DNA of 64,000 nucleotides from Chitinophaga filiformis (GCF_023100805.1 NZ_CP095855.1:6799001-6863000), one strand, 5' to 3'; shown: positions 26,998-36,374, numbered from the stretch's first letter. Numbers and translations are program-made. Notes: generated from the sequence alone by a model not told the origin.

Positions 26998-27204
26998 CTA
27001 TTCTACATAATACGTACAATTGGTCTCATCCGGATTAACGGCAGACACACAGTCATAGTGATACACACCACCTACAACAGTGATCCTGCATTTTCCGCGC
27101 AGGCCATGATGGTCGTCCTGGCAGGCGCTTCCGGAAGATGATCCTGATACGAACAAAACAATTGCTGTAACAGCAAGGCTAAAAAGCATGAGGGATCTTT
27201 TCAT
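26998..27204 (-). CDS. Small exported four-cysteine peptide
   Basis: 68 residues. A signal peptide (about 1-25, MKRSLMLFSLAVTAIVLFVSG) leaves a mature part of about 42 residues with cysteines at 28, 39, 52 and 63, enough for two disulfides. It contains the beta-rich piece GKCRITVVGGVYHYDC. It resembles in size and setting the NVEALA-type peptides found beside propeller lipoproteins in Bacteroidota, but the NVEAL motif is absent. It is the first gene of the minus-strand set with the DUF4221-like and CxxC lipoproteins. It could be a secreted signal, toxin or structural peptide; the sequence does not decide. Confidence 0.65.
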   Translation of the reverse strand: MKRSLMLFSLAVTAIVLFVSGSSSGSACQDDHHGLRGKCRITVVGGVYHYDCVSAVNPDETNCTYYVE

Positions 27205-27504
27205 CTTGTATGTTTTTAAATGAAGGAAAAAAGCTACGTGGCAGCACTGACGTTAACAAAATCTCTACCGGGTATAACACATCTACAGATTACAGGATAT
27301 TGGCATCAGCGGGTATTCATAATTTTCAGTACTGACTAAATTTAGGTAAAAAATCTATAATTCAGCAAAACTGTTCTGAAAATAGCGATCGCTTATTTGT
27401 ATAAAATTGTCAAGCTGACACATCGATACTTTCCGGCTATTTTCGTTTTCTTACAATCCCACCCGTATAAGGGCGGTTACTTTTGTATCATTAAATCAGA
27501 TACA
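27205..27504. promoter_or_regulatory. Divergent promoter region, peptide cluster and SRPBCC gene
   Basis: 300 bases with no gene. It holds a perfect 10-bp palindrome AGCGATCGCT (27384-27393) and the -7 box TACTTTTG (27478-27485). Confidence 0.5.
27478..27485 (+). promoter_or_regulatory. Bacteroidota -7 box TACTTTTG for the membrane SRPBCC gene
   Basis: Exact match to TAnnTTTG, 19 bases before the ATG at 27505. It lies inside the longer possible frame from 27397 and therefore favours the downstream start. No TTG is seen at the ideal -33 distance. Confidence 0.4.
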
Positions 27505-28044
27505 ATGAAACGCAACACAAAAAAAGCTGTAAAGGGATCTATATTATTATTACTCATCCTCGCTATAACAGTATTCTCGCTTGAATACTTCAGCAATTAC
27601 CAGGTAACCACGACTATTCATGCCGATGCCCCTGTGATAACAAGAAAGAGTATTGTGATCAATGCACCGGTAGAAAAGGTATGGAAGATATTCAGTGATG
27701 TGGATGACTGGGATACCTGGCAAAAAGAGATCGTTTCCCCTGCACTAAACGGGCAATTTAAAGAAGGTGCTGCTTTCGACTGGAAATCCAACGGACTTAC
27801 CATACACTCCACATTGAACAATGTACAACCTAACAGGGAAGTGAGCTGGTCCGGTCCCGCCTTTGGCGCATTTGCCATACACAGATGGCATTTTTCAATG
27901 CAGAATGGGCAAACACTTGTCCTCGTGGAGGAAAGTATGGAAGGCTGGCTGGTGCAACTGCTGGCGGGCAAATTCCAATCAGGCCTTGACACTTCCATTG
28001 ACCATTGGCTGGCTTACCTGAAGGTCGCTGCAGAGGAGGCATAA
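27505..28044 (+). CDS. Membrane-anchored SRPBCC protein
   Basis: 179 residues from the ATG at 27505 (MKRNTKKAVKGSILLLLILA). One N-terminal membrane segment (about 10-30) is followed by an SRPBCC helix-grip domain: RKSIVINAPVEKVWKIFSDVDDWDTWQKEI, then FKEGAAFDWKSNGLTIHSTL, NREVSWSGPAFGAFAIHRWHF and the long helix at the C-terminus. The family binds hydrophobic ligands, and the anchor would place the domain at the periplasmic face. It is transcribed away from the four-cysteine peptide cluster and closed by a hairpin at 28068-28101. Its role is unknown. Confidence 0.82.
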   Translation: MKRNTKKAVKGSILLLLILAITVFSLEYFSNYQVTTTIHADAPVITRKSIVINAPVEKVWKIFSDVDDWDTWQKEIVSPALNGQFKEGAAFDWKSNGLTIHSTLNNVQPNREVSWSGPAFGAFAIHRWHFSMQNGQTLVLVEESMEGWLVQLLAGKFQSGLDTSIDHWLAYLKVAAEEA

Positions 28045-28067
28045 ATAGACACTTAATGCATGAAATA

Positions 28068-28101
28068 AAGGAGGATGTATCAGCTGTGACACATCCTCCT
28101 T
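28068..28101. terminator. Perfect 11-bp hairpin between SRPBCC and GH97 genes
   Basis: AAGGAGGATGT (28068-28078) and ACATCCTCCTT (28091-28101) pair perfectly around a 12-base loop between convergent genes. There is no clear T run, so its strength as a terminator is uncertain. Confidence 0.5.
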
Positions 28102-28154
28102 CGCCGTTTATTGCTTAAGCAATTCCGGCCCTTCATATACCTGTAACACCGGCA

Positions 28155-30083
28155 TTACTCATCTTTCCGCCTGGCTGTTGTATTATGTGTACTATACACA
28201 TTCCCTCCTGAAGCGGTCACGAACATCGCTACATAACCTCCTCCCGGCGCCAGCTGTAGCGGAATCACATCTTTCTGTGTATATGCCGCCTCTTCTATCT
28301 TCACAGTGCCGGTGCTATCAGGACTATCTTTCACTACAGACACCTTATACTTTGCATCCTTCAGGAAAGAGAGCGGGATGTTTAGCTGCTGAGGGGCGTC
28401 CCCATTCATAACAGCCAGGAACCAGGTATCGCCTTTACGGCGGGCAAATATCGCCAGCTGACCTATTTCAGAGGGAGGCAATACGATGGTTTCATCCCAG
28501 GTGGAAGGGATCTGTTTTATCAGGCCATTGGCAGGATTGTCCAGGATATGTTGCGGCTGGGCGGCATATGTAAGCAGCGGCGCACTCAGGATGGCAGCAC
28601 TGGCTATCTGATGGGCCCAGGAGGTATTCTTCCTGCGCTCCCCGAAATGAACCACGGTATACTCCGCCGGGCCAGCCAGAAAACGCGTGAATGGCAGCGT
28701 GGTTTCATGTGCCGCTCTGTCTGTCAGCTTACTGGCTTCCATGCCTTTCACCGCTTCGCGTGTCAGTTCATTGGGCCAGGTGCGCGACAAGCCGGTAGGC
28801 TTGTTGGCGCCGTGAAAATCTGTCAGCAAATGATACACTGCTGTTTCCTGTAAAATAGCGGTATACAGGTCTATCACTTCCTTGCCTTCACTATCAAAGA
28901 AATCGATCTTGACACCTGTTATGCCCAGTTCATGACAGCGCCTGAAAAAATCCTGTCTTGTAGTTTTATCGCGCAATGCTTTGGAATGCTTCCAGACCCA
29001 GATGCCGACATGATGGCTTTTAGCATCATTGACCACATCCCTGATCTGATCGTCTGTCCATTTATCCCAGAAGCCTTCCAGGATATTGTGCTCGAAACCT
29101 AAAGCTCCTGCTTCTGCAGAGAATTGCTTCATAACAGCAGGTGTACCTTCGCCACCGCCATCCAGGTATTTCCAAACGGCACGGCCCGGCCTGATCCAGT
29201 CGGTGTGAATGCCTTTGGGAAAGAGCTTCGGATCTGGTGGTGGACAAAGATCATGCACTATATCATTGTTCACCATCGTATTCAGGTCTGCACCTATCAT
29301 CACTACCCGCCAGGGAGTAGTGATGGTACCACTGATGGAGGCGGGCTTCAGAGAACGCTGCACATCCTCTTCACTGTAACGCAGCTTGTAAGGATATGAT
29401 ACGGGCTGGTGCTGCGCCAGGCGCAATACCAATCCCTGTTTACCATTTGCTTCCAGGGCCATGCCGCTGTAATTCACGAGGTCTGCTTCTGTAACAGCGG
29501 CATAAACACCCTGCGGCAATTTGAAGGTGGCCGGCGGCGCTACCCATTCCCCTGCCTGTAAAGCAGTGATCTCTTTCTTTGCGTACACGCTTTCATAATG
29601 CATGCTCAGGTCATGATACCATATCTCGCTGCCTGCAGGTATATTGAATACCGTCGCCTCATCAGGCACACGGGAAACACCGGCAGCGCCGGGCACCACC
29701 GTGCGGAAGGCGATACCATTGTTAAACACCCTTACCTCCAATGTGCAGGCCGTAGCGCCCTGTTGCAGGGCAATAGCGGCACCCTGACAGTTATTGACTG
29801 CCTCGGCATGCACACCGTTCCAGGGATAACGCTCATTGATCGTATAACGCTTTATAGTACCGGTTTTGACATCGCTGGTCAGCAGCCGGTCGTCCACCGA
29901 TAATATCATCGGCGATGCCTCAATGACCGGGGTATTCCGGAAAGTAACTGAATAGTATAACTGGCGATGATCAGGAAATAACCTGAACCGGATCTGCCCG
30001 TCCGGACTGGCCACCAGTGTAGTATCGGCGGCAAATGCTTTTGCCGTCAGCAGCAGCGTACAAAGAAGCGCCGGTATTTTCAT
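28155..30083 (-). CDS. GH97-family glycosidase, probably retaining
   Basis: 642 residues. The order is signal peptide (1-18), N-terminal beta-supersandwich (SPDGQIRFRLF, later DLSMHYESVYAKKE), a catalytic (beta/alpha)8 barrel (WKYLDGGGEG, HHVGIWVWKHSKALRD, GVKIDFFDSEGKEVIDLY, LTDFHGANKPTGLSRTWPN, EYTVVHF) and a C-terminal beta domain. Asp394 in KIDFFD sits where retaining GH97 enzymes such as Bacteroides alpha-galactosidase carry the nucleophile; inverting SusB-type enzymes use Glu bases elsewhere. It probably removes alpha-linked sugars in the periplasm. It is the last gene of the PL6/SusC/SusD/GH105 set, 23 bases after GH105. Family is clear; alpha-galactosidase activity is a reasoned guess. 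Confidence 0.9.
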   Translation of the reverse strand: MKIPALLCTLLLTAKAFAADTTLVASPDGQIRFRLFPDHRQLYYSVTFRNTPVIEASPMILSVDDRLLTSDVKTGTIKRYTINERYPWNGVHAEAVNNCQGAAIALQQGATACTLEVRVFNNGIAFRTVVPGAAGVSRVPDEATVFNIPAGSEIWYHDLSMHYESVYAKKEITALQAGEWVAPPATFKLPQGVYAAVTEADLVNYSGMALEANGKQGLVLRLAQHQPVSYPYKLRYSEEDVQRSLKPASISGTITTPWRVVMIGADLNTMVNNDIVHDLCPPPDPKLFPKGIHTDWIRPGRAVWKYLDGGGEGTPAVMKQFSAEAGALGFEHNILEGFWDKWTDDQIRDVVNDAKSHHVGIWVWKHSKALRDKTTRQDFFRRCHELGITGVKIDFFDSEGKEVIDLYTAILQETAVYHLLTDFHGANKPTGLSRTWPNELTREAVKGMEASKLTDRAAHETTLPFTRFLAGPAEYTVVHFGERRKNTSWAHQIASAAILSAPLLTYAAQPQHILDNPANGLIKQIPSTWDETIVLPPSEIGQLAIFARRKGDTWFLAVMNGDAPQQLNIPLSFLKDAKYKVSVVKDSPDSTGTVKIEEAAYTQKDVIPLQLAPGGGYVAMFVTASGGNVYSTHNTTARRKDE

Positions 30084-30106
30084 AGCATTGCTTTATTGAT
30101 GGGAAA

Positions 30107-31237
30107 CTATCTTAACAGGGCAGCGGCACACCATAACAGTGGCGCCTGTCCATGCATATCGCCGGTAATGCGTTTGCGGTCCAGGTAATACTGCCGGTCG
30201 TTCTTTTTGTTGGTGCCTTCACAGACTTCACGCACATCGCCATTACTATCGATATACGTTACCAGCGCCAGCCATGCCTTACGTGCGGCAGGACCATATA
30301 CTTTTGCATCAAGCCATCCCTCTTTTACACCTGTGATCATGGCAAAGGTGAACATGCCGGTGCCGGACGTTTCAGGCCATGAAGCCGGGTCGTCTATCAG
30401 CTGCCGCCACATGCCATCTGCTGCCTGGTATTTTAATAATGCCGCCATCATCTTTTTGTATCCTTCCATAATGCGGTGCCTGTTGGGACTATTGGCCGGC
30501 AATGAACGTAACAGCTCACTCATACCTGCGGCCATCCAGCCATCACCTCTGCCCCAGAAGAATGGAACGTCCGGCGCATGATAAAAGAGGCCATTAGGTT
30601 GCTGCAATGAATCGAGGTAGACCACCATTTCCTTCGCTGCGCGGTCTATGTATTCCCGCCTGCCGGTAGCACGGTAGGCCTGCGCCTGTACGGCCGTGAT
30701 CATGAACATGTCATCGATCCACATCCGTGTTTGCCATGTAAGGCCCTGCTTCGCATGCTCAAGCCCTTCAGGCTTCACGTGTGGTCCTTCCGGTGCGCCC
30801 CATTGTTTGTCGGCGATCTCTTTTCCCAGCTTCAGGTAACGTGGGTCTTTTGTTTGCTGATACAGCTCCAGCGGTACAGATCCGAACACGGTATGGTCCA
30901 CATGGTCCGGCTTGGGCACCAGCCCTGAATCTGGCCCAAAAAGCGGCTCAAAACGCTCCGCCAGTTTTGTTGTCAGCGTCTTGTCCCTGCTTTCCTTTGC
31001 GAATGCCAATGCGCCATACCAGGCGCATACCTCCGGATAGCTGATCACTTTGGGCGGTGTGGGCCTGCCGAAGTTGGGATGTGGGGAGGCAATGAAACGA
31101 TTGGCCACCCGTTTACCTACCTCCTGCGGGGAGCTCTCTTTCGGAAAATTCTTCAGTGTGCCGGTTTGCGCATACGCCACACTACAATGGATAAAGACCG
31201 TCATGGACAGGAGTATGCCTGCAGGCTTTCTTTTCAT
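30107..31237 (-). CDS. GH105 unsaturated uronyl hydrolase
   Basis: 376 residues with a signal peptide (1-23, ending AYAQ) and an (alpha/alpha)6 barrel. Typical GH105/GH88 blocks are LTWQTRMWIDDMFMI with the catalytic Asp at 175-176, FFWGRGDGWMAAGMSELL (D232), ETSGTGMFTFAM and the late GDMHGQAPLLWCAAALL. The enzyme adds water to the 4,5-unsaturated uronic acid left at the non-reducing end by polysaccharide lyases. It therefore fits after the PL6 lyase of the same locus. GH105 rather than GH88 is suggested by the RMWIDD and WGRGDGW forms. Together with GH97 it should finish breakdown of lyase products in the periplasm. Confidence 0.9.
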   Translation of the reverse strand: MKRKPAGILLSMTVFIHCSVAYAQTGTLKNFPKESSPQEVGKRVANRFIASPHPNFGRPTPPKVISYPEVCAWYGALAFAKESRDKTLTTKLAERFEPLFGPDSGLVPKPDHVDHTVFGSVPLELYQQTKDPRYLKLGKEIADKQWGAPEGPHVKPEGLEHAKQGLTWQTRMWIDDMFMITAVQAQAYRATGRREYIDRAAKEMVVYLDSLQQPNGLFYHAPDVPFFWGRGDGWMAAGMSELLRSLPANSPNRHRIMEGYKKMMAALLKYQAADGMWRQLIDDPASWPETSGTGMFTFAMITGVKEGWLDAKVYGPAARKAWLALVTYIDSNGDVREVCEGTNKKNDRQYYLDRKRITGDMHGQAPLLWCAAALLR

Positions 31238-31268
31238 ATGTTTGTTTTTACGGTTAATAGAAATTCAC

Positions 31269-32981
31269 TTACCACTGCGGGTTCTGCGGATATTTGGCGC
31301 CTGTTGTCGTGGCATCTATCTGCGTCTGGGGAACAGGCCGGAGCATATGTTTCTCCTGGATATTCTTCTGGCCGTCTGTATTGTGTAATCTTACCCGTTT
31401 CACCAGCTGCCCCGTTCTTACCAGGTCCTGCCATCTCGTAAGTTCTCCGCATAACTCGCGGGCACGTTCATCCAGGATGAAATCCAGCGAGAGGTCGGCA
31501 ACCTGTACTTCCATTTCCTGCGGATTGCCGGTAGGATAAGCCGCCCTTCTGCGGATCGCATTGATGAAAGGAAGTGCATCAGCGGGCCGTCCGTCCATGA
31601 ACGCTGCTTCTGCAGCTACCAGGTAAGTGTCTGCCAGCCGGTACACAATGATAGGCCGGATAGATGGCGCATTCATATCAGTGCGCTTCGTATCAAAATA
31701 TTTCGTCAGGGCGGGCGCTAAAGTAGGCGCGTATTTGCCGGGTGTAATGACCTGGTAGGGAGTCGCCTTTATCTGCGCATCGGGCATCTCATAACCGGGC
31801 ATAAATATGGCAGTATCCCCTATGCCGAACCTTGGCTGCCCGGGACGGGCACTGGCCGGCGCACCCGGTGGTAAAGGGTCAGGCCAGTCAGGGATCAGCT
31901 TACGTGCATTACAGATCCAGGCAATCTGAAAACTTTTACTATACCGGGTATCATTCACCTTGTCGGCAAACACGGTGTCTGTGAGCCAACGGGTAGGGAT
32001 CACGCGTATATAAGGCCGTCCGTAAAATACATCCCGTTGCATGCCCGGCTGGTTTTCATACTGCGGTACCCACAGATGACAGAGCAGGTTATCTGCATCC
32101 CTGTTATCCTGTTTAGGGGAACCGTTGTACGCAAGATTAGAGGTATGCTGCACGGTCCACAGCACTTCCATATTCGCTTCGTTCCCTTCCTGGAATACCT
32201 TCGCAAAATCGGGCAGCAAACCCACACCAGATGCCCCGCTGTTATTGATCAATGCAGTGGCTGTGGCATAGGCATTTTTATAGTCATCTGCTTTTTTAGC
32301 CCGGGAGCCAGCTCTTGTAAGGTAGACCTTAGCCAGCAGGTGTGTAGCAGCAGCGGCAGTGGCCCGTCCCGGTTGTACACCGGCACTCAGCGGTCCGGGC
32401 GGCAGGCTGGCAATTGCAGCATTCAGGTCTTCGATAATGAAATCATATACATCCGCCAGAGGGTCGCGTACGGCCGAGGTGGTAGGCGTACTCTGGAAAT
32501 GCCTGTTCAGTGTTACATCACCCCATTGCTGCACTAGGATGAAATAATAATTGGCCCGCAGGAACCGCGCTTCCCCCACCATCCTCTTTTTAAGCGTTGA
32601 ATCCATGCCTGGTATCTTAGGAGCATTATCCACCAGTCCATTGCAGGTATTGATGTACGTATAGCAATACTTCCAGACATTCGTCACATTGCCATTGGAT
32701 GCGGTATAATTGCTGGAATAGGTATTCAGATCGGAACTGCCATCCACGCCTCTTTTAAATTCATCGGTGCCGCATACCGTCAGGCTGTAATAGTCCTGCG
32801 GTCCCCATATCCAGCGGGTACCTGAATAGGCAGCATTCAAACCGGCATCAAAGCCCTGTGCGGTGGTGAAAAAATCCGGCGTAAGCACAGAATGAGGTTC
32901 TTCCTCCAGTTTCTTCTGGCAGCCGTAAAACAGCCCTGTTATAAACAGGAGACGGGTAAGATATATACAGACCTTTTTCAT
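31269..32981 (-). CDS. SusD/RagB glycan-binding lipoprotein (susD2)
   Basis: 570 residues from the ATG at 32981 (MKKVCIYLTRLLFITGLFYGC); an in-frame ATG at 33059 overlaps susC2 and would give no signal peptide. The lipobox cysteine is followed by QKKLEEEPHSVLTPDFFTTAQGFDAGLNAAYSG, the SusD opening. VGEARFLRANYYFILVQQWGDVTL is the conserved helix with the WG motif, and RLADTYLVAAEAAFMDGRPADALPFINAIRRRA is the C-terminal SusD block. It binds glycan at the surface and forms the lid of SusC2. The gap from susC2 is 55 bases and GH105 follows after 31. Confidence 0.93.
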   Translation of the reverse strand: MKKVCIYLTRLLFITGLFYGCQKKLEEEPHSVLTPDFFTTAQGFDAGLNAAYSGTRWIWGPQDYYSLTVCGTDEFKRGVDGSSDLNTYSSNYTASNGNVTNVWKYCYTYINTCNGLVDNAPKIPGMDSTLKKRMVGEARFLRANYYFILVQQWGDVTLNRHFQSTPTTSAVRDPLADVYDFIIEDLNAAIASLPPGPLSAGVQPGRATAAAATHLLAKVYLTRAGSRAKKADDYKNAYATATALINNSGASGVGLLPDFAKVFQEGNEANMEVLWTVQHTSNLAYNGSPKQDNRDADNLLCHLWVPQYENQPGMQRDVFYGRPYIRVIPTRWLTDTVFADKVNDTRYSKSFQIAWICNARKLIPDWPDPLPPGAPASARPGQPRFGIGDTAIFMPGYEMPDAQIKATPYQVITPGKYAPTLAPALTKYFDTKRTDMNAPSIRPIIVYRLADTYLVAAEAAFMDGRPADALPFINAIRRRAAYPTGNPQEMEVQVADLSLDFILDERARELCGELTRWQDLVRTGQLVKRVRLHNTDGQKNIQEKHMLRPVPQTQIDATTTGAKYPQNPQW

Positions 32982-33036
32982 ATACTGATAGTTTTTGCGG
33001 TTCTTCCGGAACAATGCCCGTTTTACACGATATGTA

Positions 33037-36000
33037 TCACAGCGACACGTTAACACCAAATATCATTGACCAGGTGCCCGGCGTATCTACATTCAATCCT
33101 CCCTGGTTATTAGTGCCTGCGCCCGAACCCATGGAAGTTTCAGGATCGATGCCCTTGTACTTGTTCCGGTAGGGAGAAAAGAGAATAAAAGGATTCTGGG
33201 CAGTTGTGTATATCCTTACTGCGCCAACACCCCATCGTTTCACCATAGCGGGTGTCAGGCTATAACCCAAACTGATGGTGCGGATCTTCAGATAGCTTCC
33301 GTCGAAATAACTTAAGAGGGAACTGTTGGGCGTATTGGTATTGGCATGGTTCGGTTTAGGATAAAAGTTCTCACCGCTGCCGGGTGTCCAGTAATGCACA
33401 TCCAGGTTATTGTAATTACTCTGGTAGGTGTTGATAAAACTACCGCTCTGATGCATCTTACTCACGATCATCCCGCCTATTCTTACGAAGGCCACAACTG
33501 TCAGATCAAAGCCTTTAAACGTAAAGCGGTTGGTGATGCCACCTTCCCATTTCGGCTGATTGGAACCTAATATCACCCTGTCGTCTGCATTGATCAATGA
33601 ATCGCCATTGGTGTTTGCAAGCCTCATCTGGCCTATCACCGAGCCGGGATGCGTTACCGTCAGCCCATATCCTTTTGCGATCAGCGAATCTTCTTTTGTA
33701 TTCTGCCAGATGCCCTGCTTCTTATAGTCGAAGATGACGCCGATAGGATAGCCTACAAACCAGTTGTTATTGATGTCTCTTGTTACGCCATTGGCCAGCT
33801 GGGTGATCTTGCCGCGGTTGATGAATACATTGAGATTGGTGGTCCAGCCGAAACCATTGCCTGCATCGCGGATATTCACGGTACTGAGTTGTAACTCGAT
33901 ACCCTTATTAGATGTCTTTCCGACATTCGTCAGAATGGCGTTGGGGATACCAGAGGTAGGCGGTAAGGTCTGCGGCAGTAATAAAGAGCTGGTGCGCTGC
34001 TTATATACATCCACTGACCCTGCGATGCGGTTATCCCAGAGGCTGAAGTCGATACCTGCGTTGAGCGTAGCAGTGTATTCCCAGGTAAGGGCCGGATTGG
34101 CCACATTCGTGGGATAAGCACCGGTAACATTGGCGGAGCCGTAATTGTAGGTAACAGGCGACAAAGCACCCAATGTCTGATAAGGAGAGATAGCGGTGTT
34201 ACCAACAGAACCATATCCTACTCTCAGCTTCAGGTTGGTGAGCGCATGCGCCTTCGAGAGGAAGCCTTCTCTGGACAGGTTCCAGGCAGCTGATACAGAT
34301 GGGAACACATGGTACTTATTACCCGGCGCCAGACGGGAAGATCCGTCTGAACGCAGGGTCAGGGTCAGTAAGTATCTTTCATCATAGTTATAATTCAGTC
34401 TTGCCATGTAAGAGAGAATGTCCCATTTCTCATATTTGCCTTGTCCTGTGAGGTTGGCTGAATACTGCGGATTGTAATACTGCAGGAAATCTGCCAGGAT
34501 GGAGTTGTTGTTGAAGGTATTGGACTGCACTGCAGATTCCTGCAAACTGTATAAACCGGTGAAGTTGATGTTGTGTTTCCGGGCAATCGTTTTCTCGTAG
34601 ATCAGCAGGTTCTCAAGCGTATAGTCGAGGGTCATATTCGTCTGATTGCTGGAGGTAGACAAGGTGCCCTGGTTATATGTTGTTTTGCTGGCATAGAAAT
34701 TTCCGTACACATCATTCCTGAGCTCTGCACCTGCATTGAACCTGTATTTCAGGCCCTTCGCCAGGTTGATCTCCGCATATAAAGTAGTGAAGGTGCCCGA
34801 TCTTTTACGTGTCTCCACAGCTGCACCCGGCAGGAAATTAGCCAGGGGATTCCATACCTGGCTGGCAGTACCGGGTACATATGCATTCATTAAAGCACCG
34901 GTACTGTCGTACGGCGATACAAGCGGATTAGCGCGCAATACCTGCCCCATCGGGTTGGCATTCTCACCGTTGGTAATAGAATACGTATTCAGTGTATTGA
35001 GCCCCACTTTTACCGATTTTCCCAGTTGCTGATCAATACTCGCTTTCACTGAAAAGCGTTCGAAAGACTGACCGGAGTAGATGCCGGTTTCTTTATAATA
35101 GCCGCCAGATAAGGCATATTGCGTCGTTTCTGATCCACCGGTAATACCTAACTGATGATTGGTACTCATGCCTGTTTTATAGATCAGTTGCTGCCAGTTA
35201 GTGCTTCGTCCCATTTTAATGCCCTGCACTTCTTCCTGGCTGAAGCTGCCATTGGTATAAAAGGAGGGATCGTCCAGACCGGTGTATTTGCCGGGTGTTT
35301 CATTGATGAGCGCCCATTTTTTGAAGGTGGTGAACTGTTGCCCGTCCATTACATCATATTCACCCAGGTTCTTTACAAATCCGGCGTAGGCGCTGTAGGT
35401 TATAACAGGCCTTCCGGTTTTGCCCCTGCGGGTACTGACCAGGATTACGCCATTGGCGCCCCTTGAACCATAGATGGCAGTGGCAGAAGCGTCTTTCAGT
35501 ACTTCTACAGATACGACGTCATCGGGGTTGAGATCGTTGATATCGCCGTTAAAAGGGATACCGTCTACGATAAACAATGGATCATTGGACGCATTCACGG
35601 ATCTTGTTCCCCGCACGAGTATTTTAGGTTTTGCACCGGGCTTGCTGTTACCACCGTTCTTCTGTACATCGATGCCAGCGCCCTGTCCCTGCAATGCCTG
35701 GCTCAGGTTGGCCACAGGTACGGACCTGAGGGCCTGTTCTTTAATAGAAACGATGGAGCCTGTTACATCTGATTTCTTTTGTGTACCGTATCCTACCACC
35801 ACTACTTCATTCAGACCTTTGTTGTCTACCTGCAGGGAAATGACCAGCGACTGCGGATCGTCGCCCACAACGATCTCTTTACGTACATATCCGGTAAAGG
35901 AGATGCTGAGCACAGATCTTTTCGGAACAGTAATGCTGAACTGTCCGCCGGCCATTGCGGCAGTTCCGTTTGTTCCACCTTTTACTCTGACGATAGCTCC

Positions 36001-36171
36001 CGGCAGCGGATTGCCCTGTTCGTTCGTGATGATGCCTTTAATTACTACCCCCTCTTGCTGACGGGCGTATACACTGCCCGATAAAAAAATTAAATAATAC
36101 CATATGGCAATAGCCCATATCTTCCTGGTTCTGCAACTATTGCATGTAATTGCAGTGATCAGATCTTTCAT
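33037..36171 (-). CDS. SusC/RagA TonB-dependent importer (susC2)
   Basis: 1044 residues from the ATG at 36171 (MKDLITAITCNSC); a longer frame starts at 36243. A signal region ending near VYAR is followed by the carboxypeptidase-regulatory-like domain (IKGIITNEQGNPLPGAIVRV), the TonB-box region (VVVVGYGTQKKSDVTGSI), a plug (ILVRGTRSVNASNDPLFIVDG, KDASATAIYGSRGANGVILV) and a barrel ending SMIFGVNVSL. It imports oligosaccharides made by the PL6 enzyme. There is no STN domain. Two strong LacI-type palindromes sit 104 and 190 bases upstream. Size and motifs are normal. Confidence 0.95.
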   Translation of the reverse strand: MKDLITAITCNSCRTRKIWAIAIWYYLIFLSGSVYARQQEGVVIKGIITNEQGNPLPGAIVRVKGGTNGTAAMAGGQFSITVPKRSVLSISFTGYVRKEIVVGDDPQSLVISLQVDNKGLNEVVVVGYGTQKKSDVTGSIVSIKEQALRSVPVANLSQALQGQGAGIDVQKNGGNSKPGAKPKILVRGTRSVNASNDPLFIVDGIPFNGDINDLNPDDVVSVEVLKDASATAIYGSRGANGVILVSTRRGKTGRPVITYSAYAGFVKNLGEYDVMDGQQFTTFKKWALINETPGKYTGLDDPSFYTNGSFSQEEVQGIKMGRSTNWQQLIYKTGMSTNHQLGITGGSETTQYALSGGYYKETGIYSGQSFERFSVKASIDQQLGKSVKVGLNTLNTYSITNGENANPMGQVLRANPLVSPYDSTGALMNAYVPGTASQVWNPLANFLPGAAVETRKRSGTFTTLYAEINLAKGLKYRFNAGAELRNDVYGNFYASKTTYNQGTLSTSSNQTNMTLDYTLENLLIYEKTIARKHNINFTGLYSLQESAVQSNTFNNNSILADFLQYYNPQYSANLTGQGKYEKWDILSYMARLNYNYDERYLLTLTLRSDGSSRLAPGNKYHVFPSVSAAWNLSREGFLSKAHALTNLKLRVGYGSVGNTAISPYQTLGALSPVTYNYGSANVTGAYPTNVANPALTWEYTATLNAGIDFSLWDNRIAGSVDVYKQRTSSLLLPQTLPPTSGIPNAILTNVGKTSNKGIELQLSTVNIRDAGNGFGWTTNLNVFINRGKITQLANGVTRDINNNWFVGYPIGVIFDYKKQGIWQNTKEDSLIAKGYGLTVTHPGSVIGQMRLANTNGDSLINADDRVILGSNQPKWEGGITNRFTFKGFDLTVVAFVRIGGMIVSKMHQSGSFINTYQSNYNNLDVHYWTPGSGENFYPKPNHANTNTPNSSLLSYFDGSYLKIRTISLGYSLTPAMVKRWGVGAVRIYTTAQNPFILFSPYRNKYKGIDPETSMGSGAGTNNQGGLNVDTPGTWSMIFGVNVSL

Positions 36172-36274
36172 AACGGAATTTTTAATTGTTAGGCGGAACT
36201 TATACTGATGGAACCTGGATAAAATGCTAAGCCCTGCTGACAATGCCAGACGTGATTAGAACATAAGTTAAGTG

Positions 36275-36288
36275 TGCAAACGATTGCA
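36275..36288. promoter_or_regulatory. LacI-type operator upstream of susC2 (proximal)
   Basis: TGCAAACGATTGCA is a near-perfect palindrome with the central CG typical of LacI/GalR sites. It agrees with the GCAAnCGATTG core of the sites before lacI and susC1. Confidence 0.6.
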
Positions 36289-36360
36289 TAAATAGAGAAT
36301 AGAATTCCCATCCCATGTATTTCATGAGAGTACCAACGTTGACAATTTATTCCTTATTCA

Positions 36361-36374
36361 TGCAAACGTTTGCA
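36361..36374. promoter_or_regulatory. LacI-type operator upstream of susC2 (distal)
   Basis: TGCAAACGTTTGCA is a perfect 14-bp palindrome with central CG, 86 bp from the proximal site. The paired arrangement would allow looping. Confidence 0.65.

Noticed and set aside
27384..27393. AGCGATCGCT palindrome as a HIP1-type repeat
   Set aside because: HIP1 is a highly iterated cyanobacterial element. I noticed only this isolated intergenic copy, so it is more likely a chance or local regulatory palindrome.
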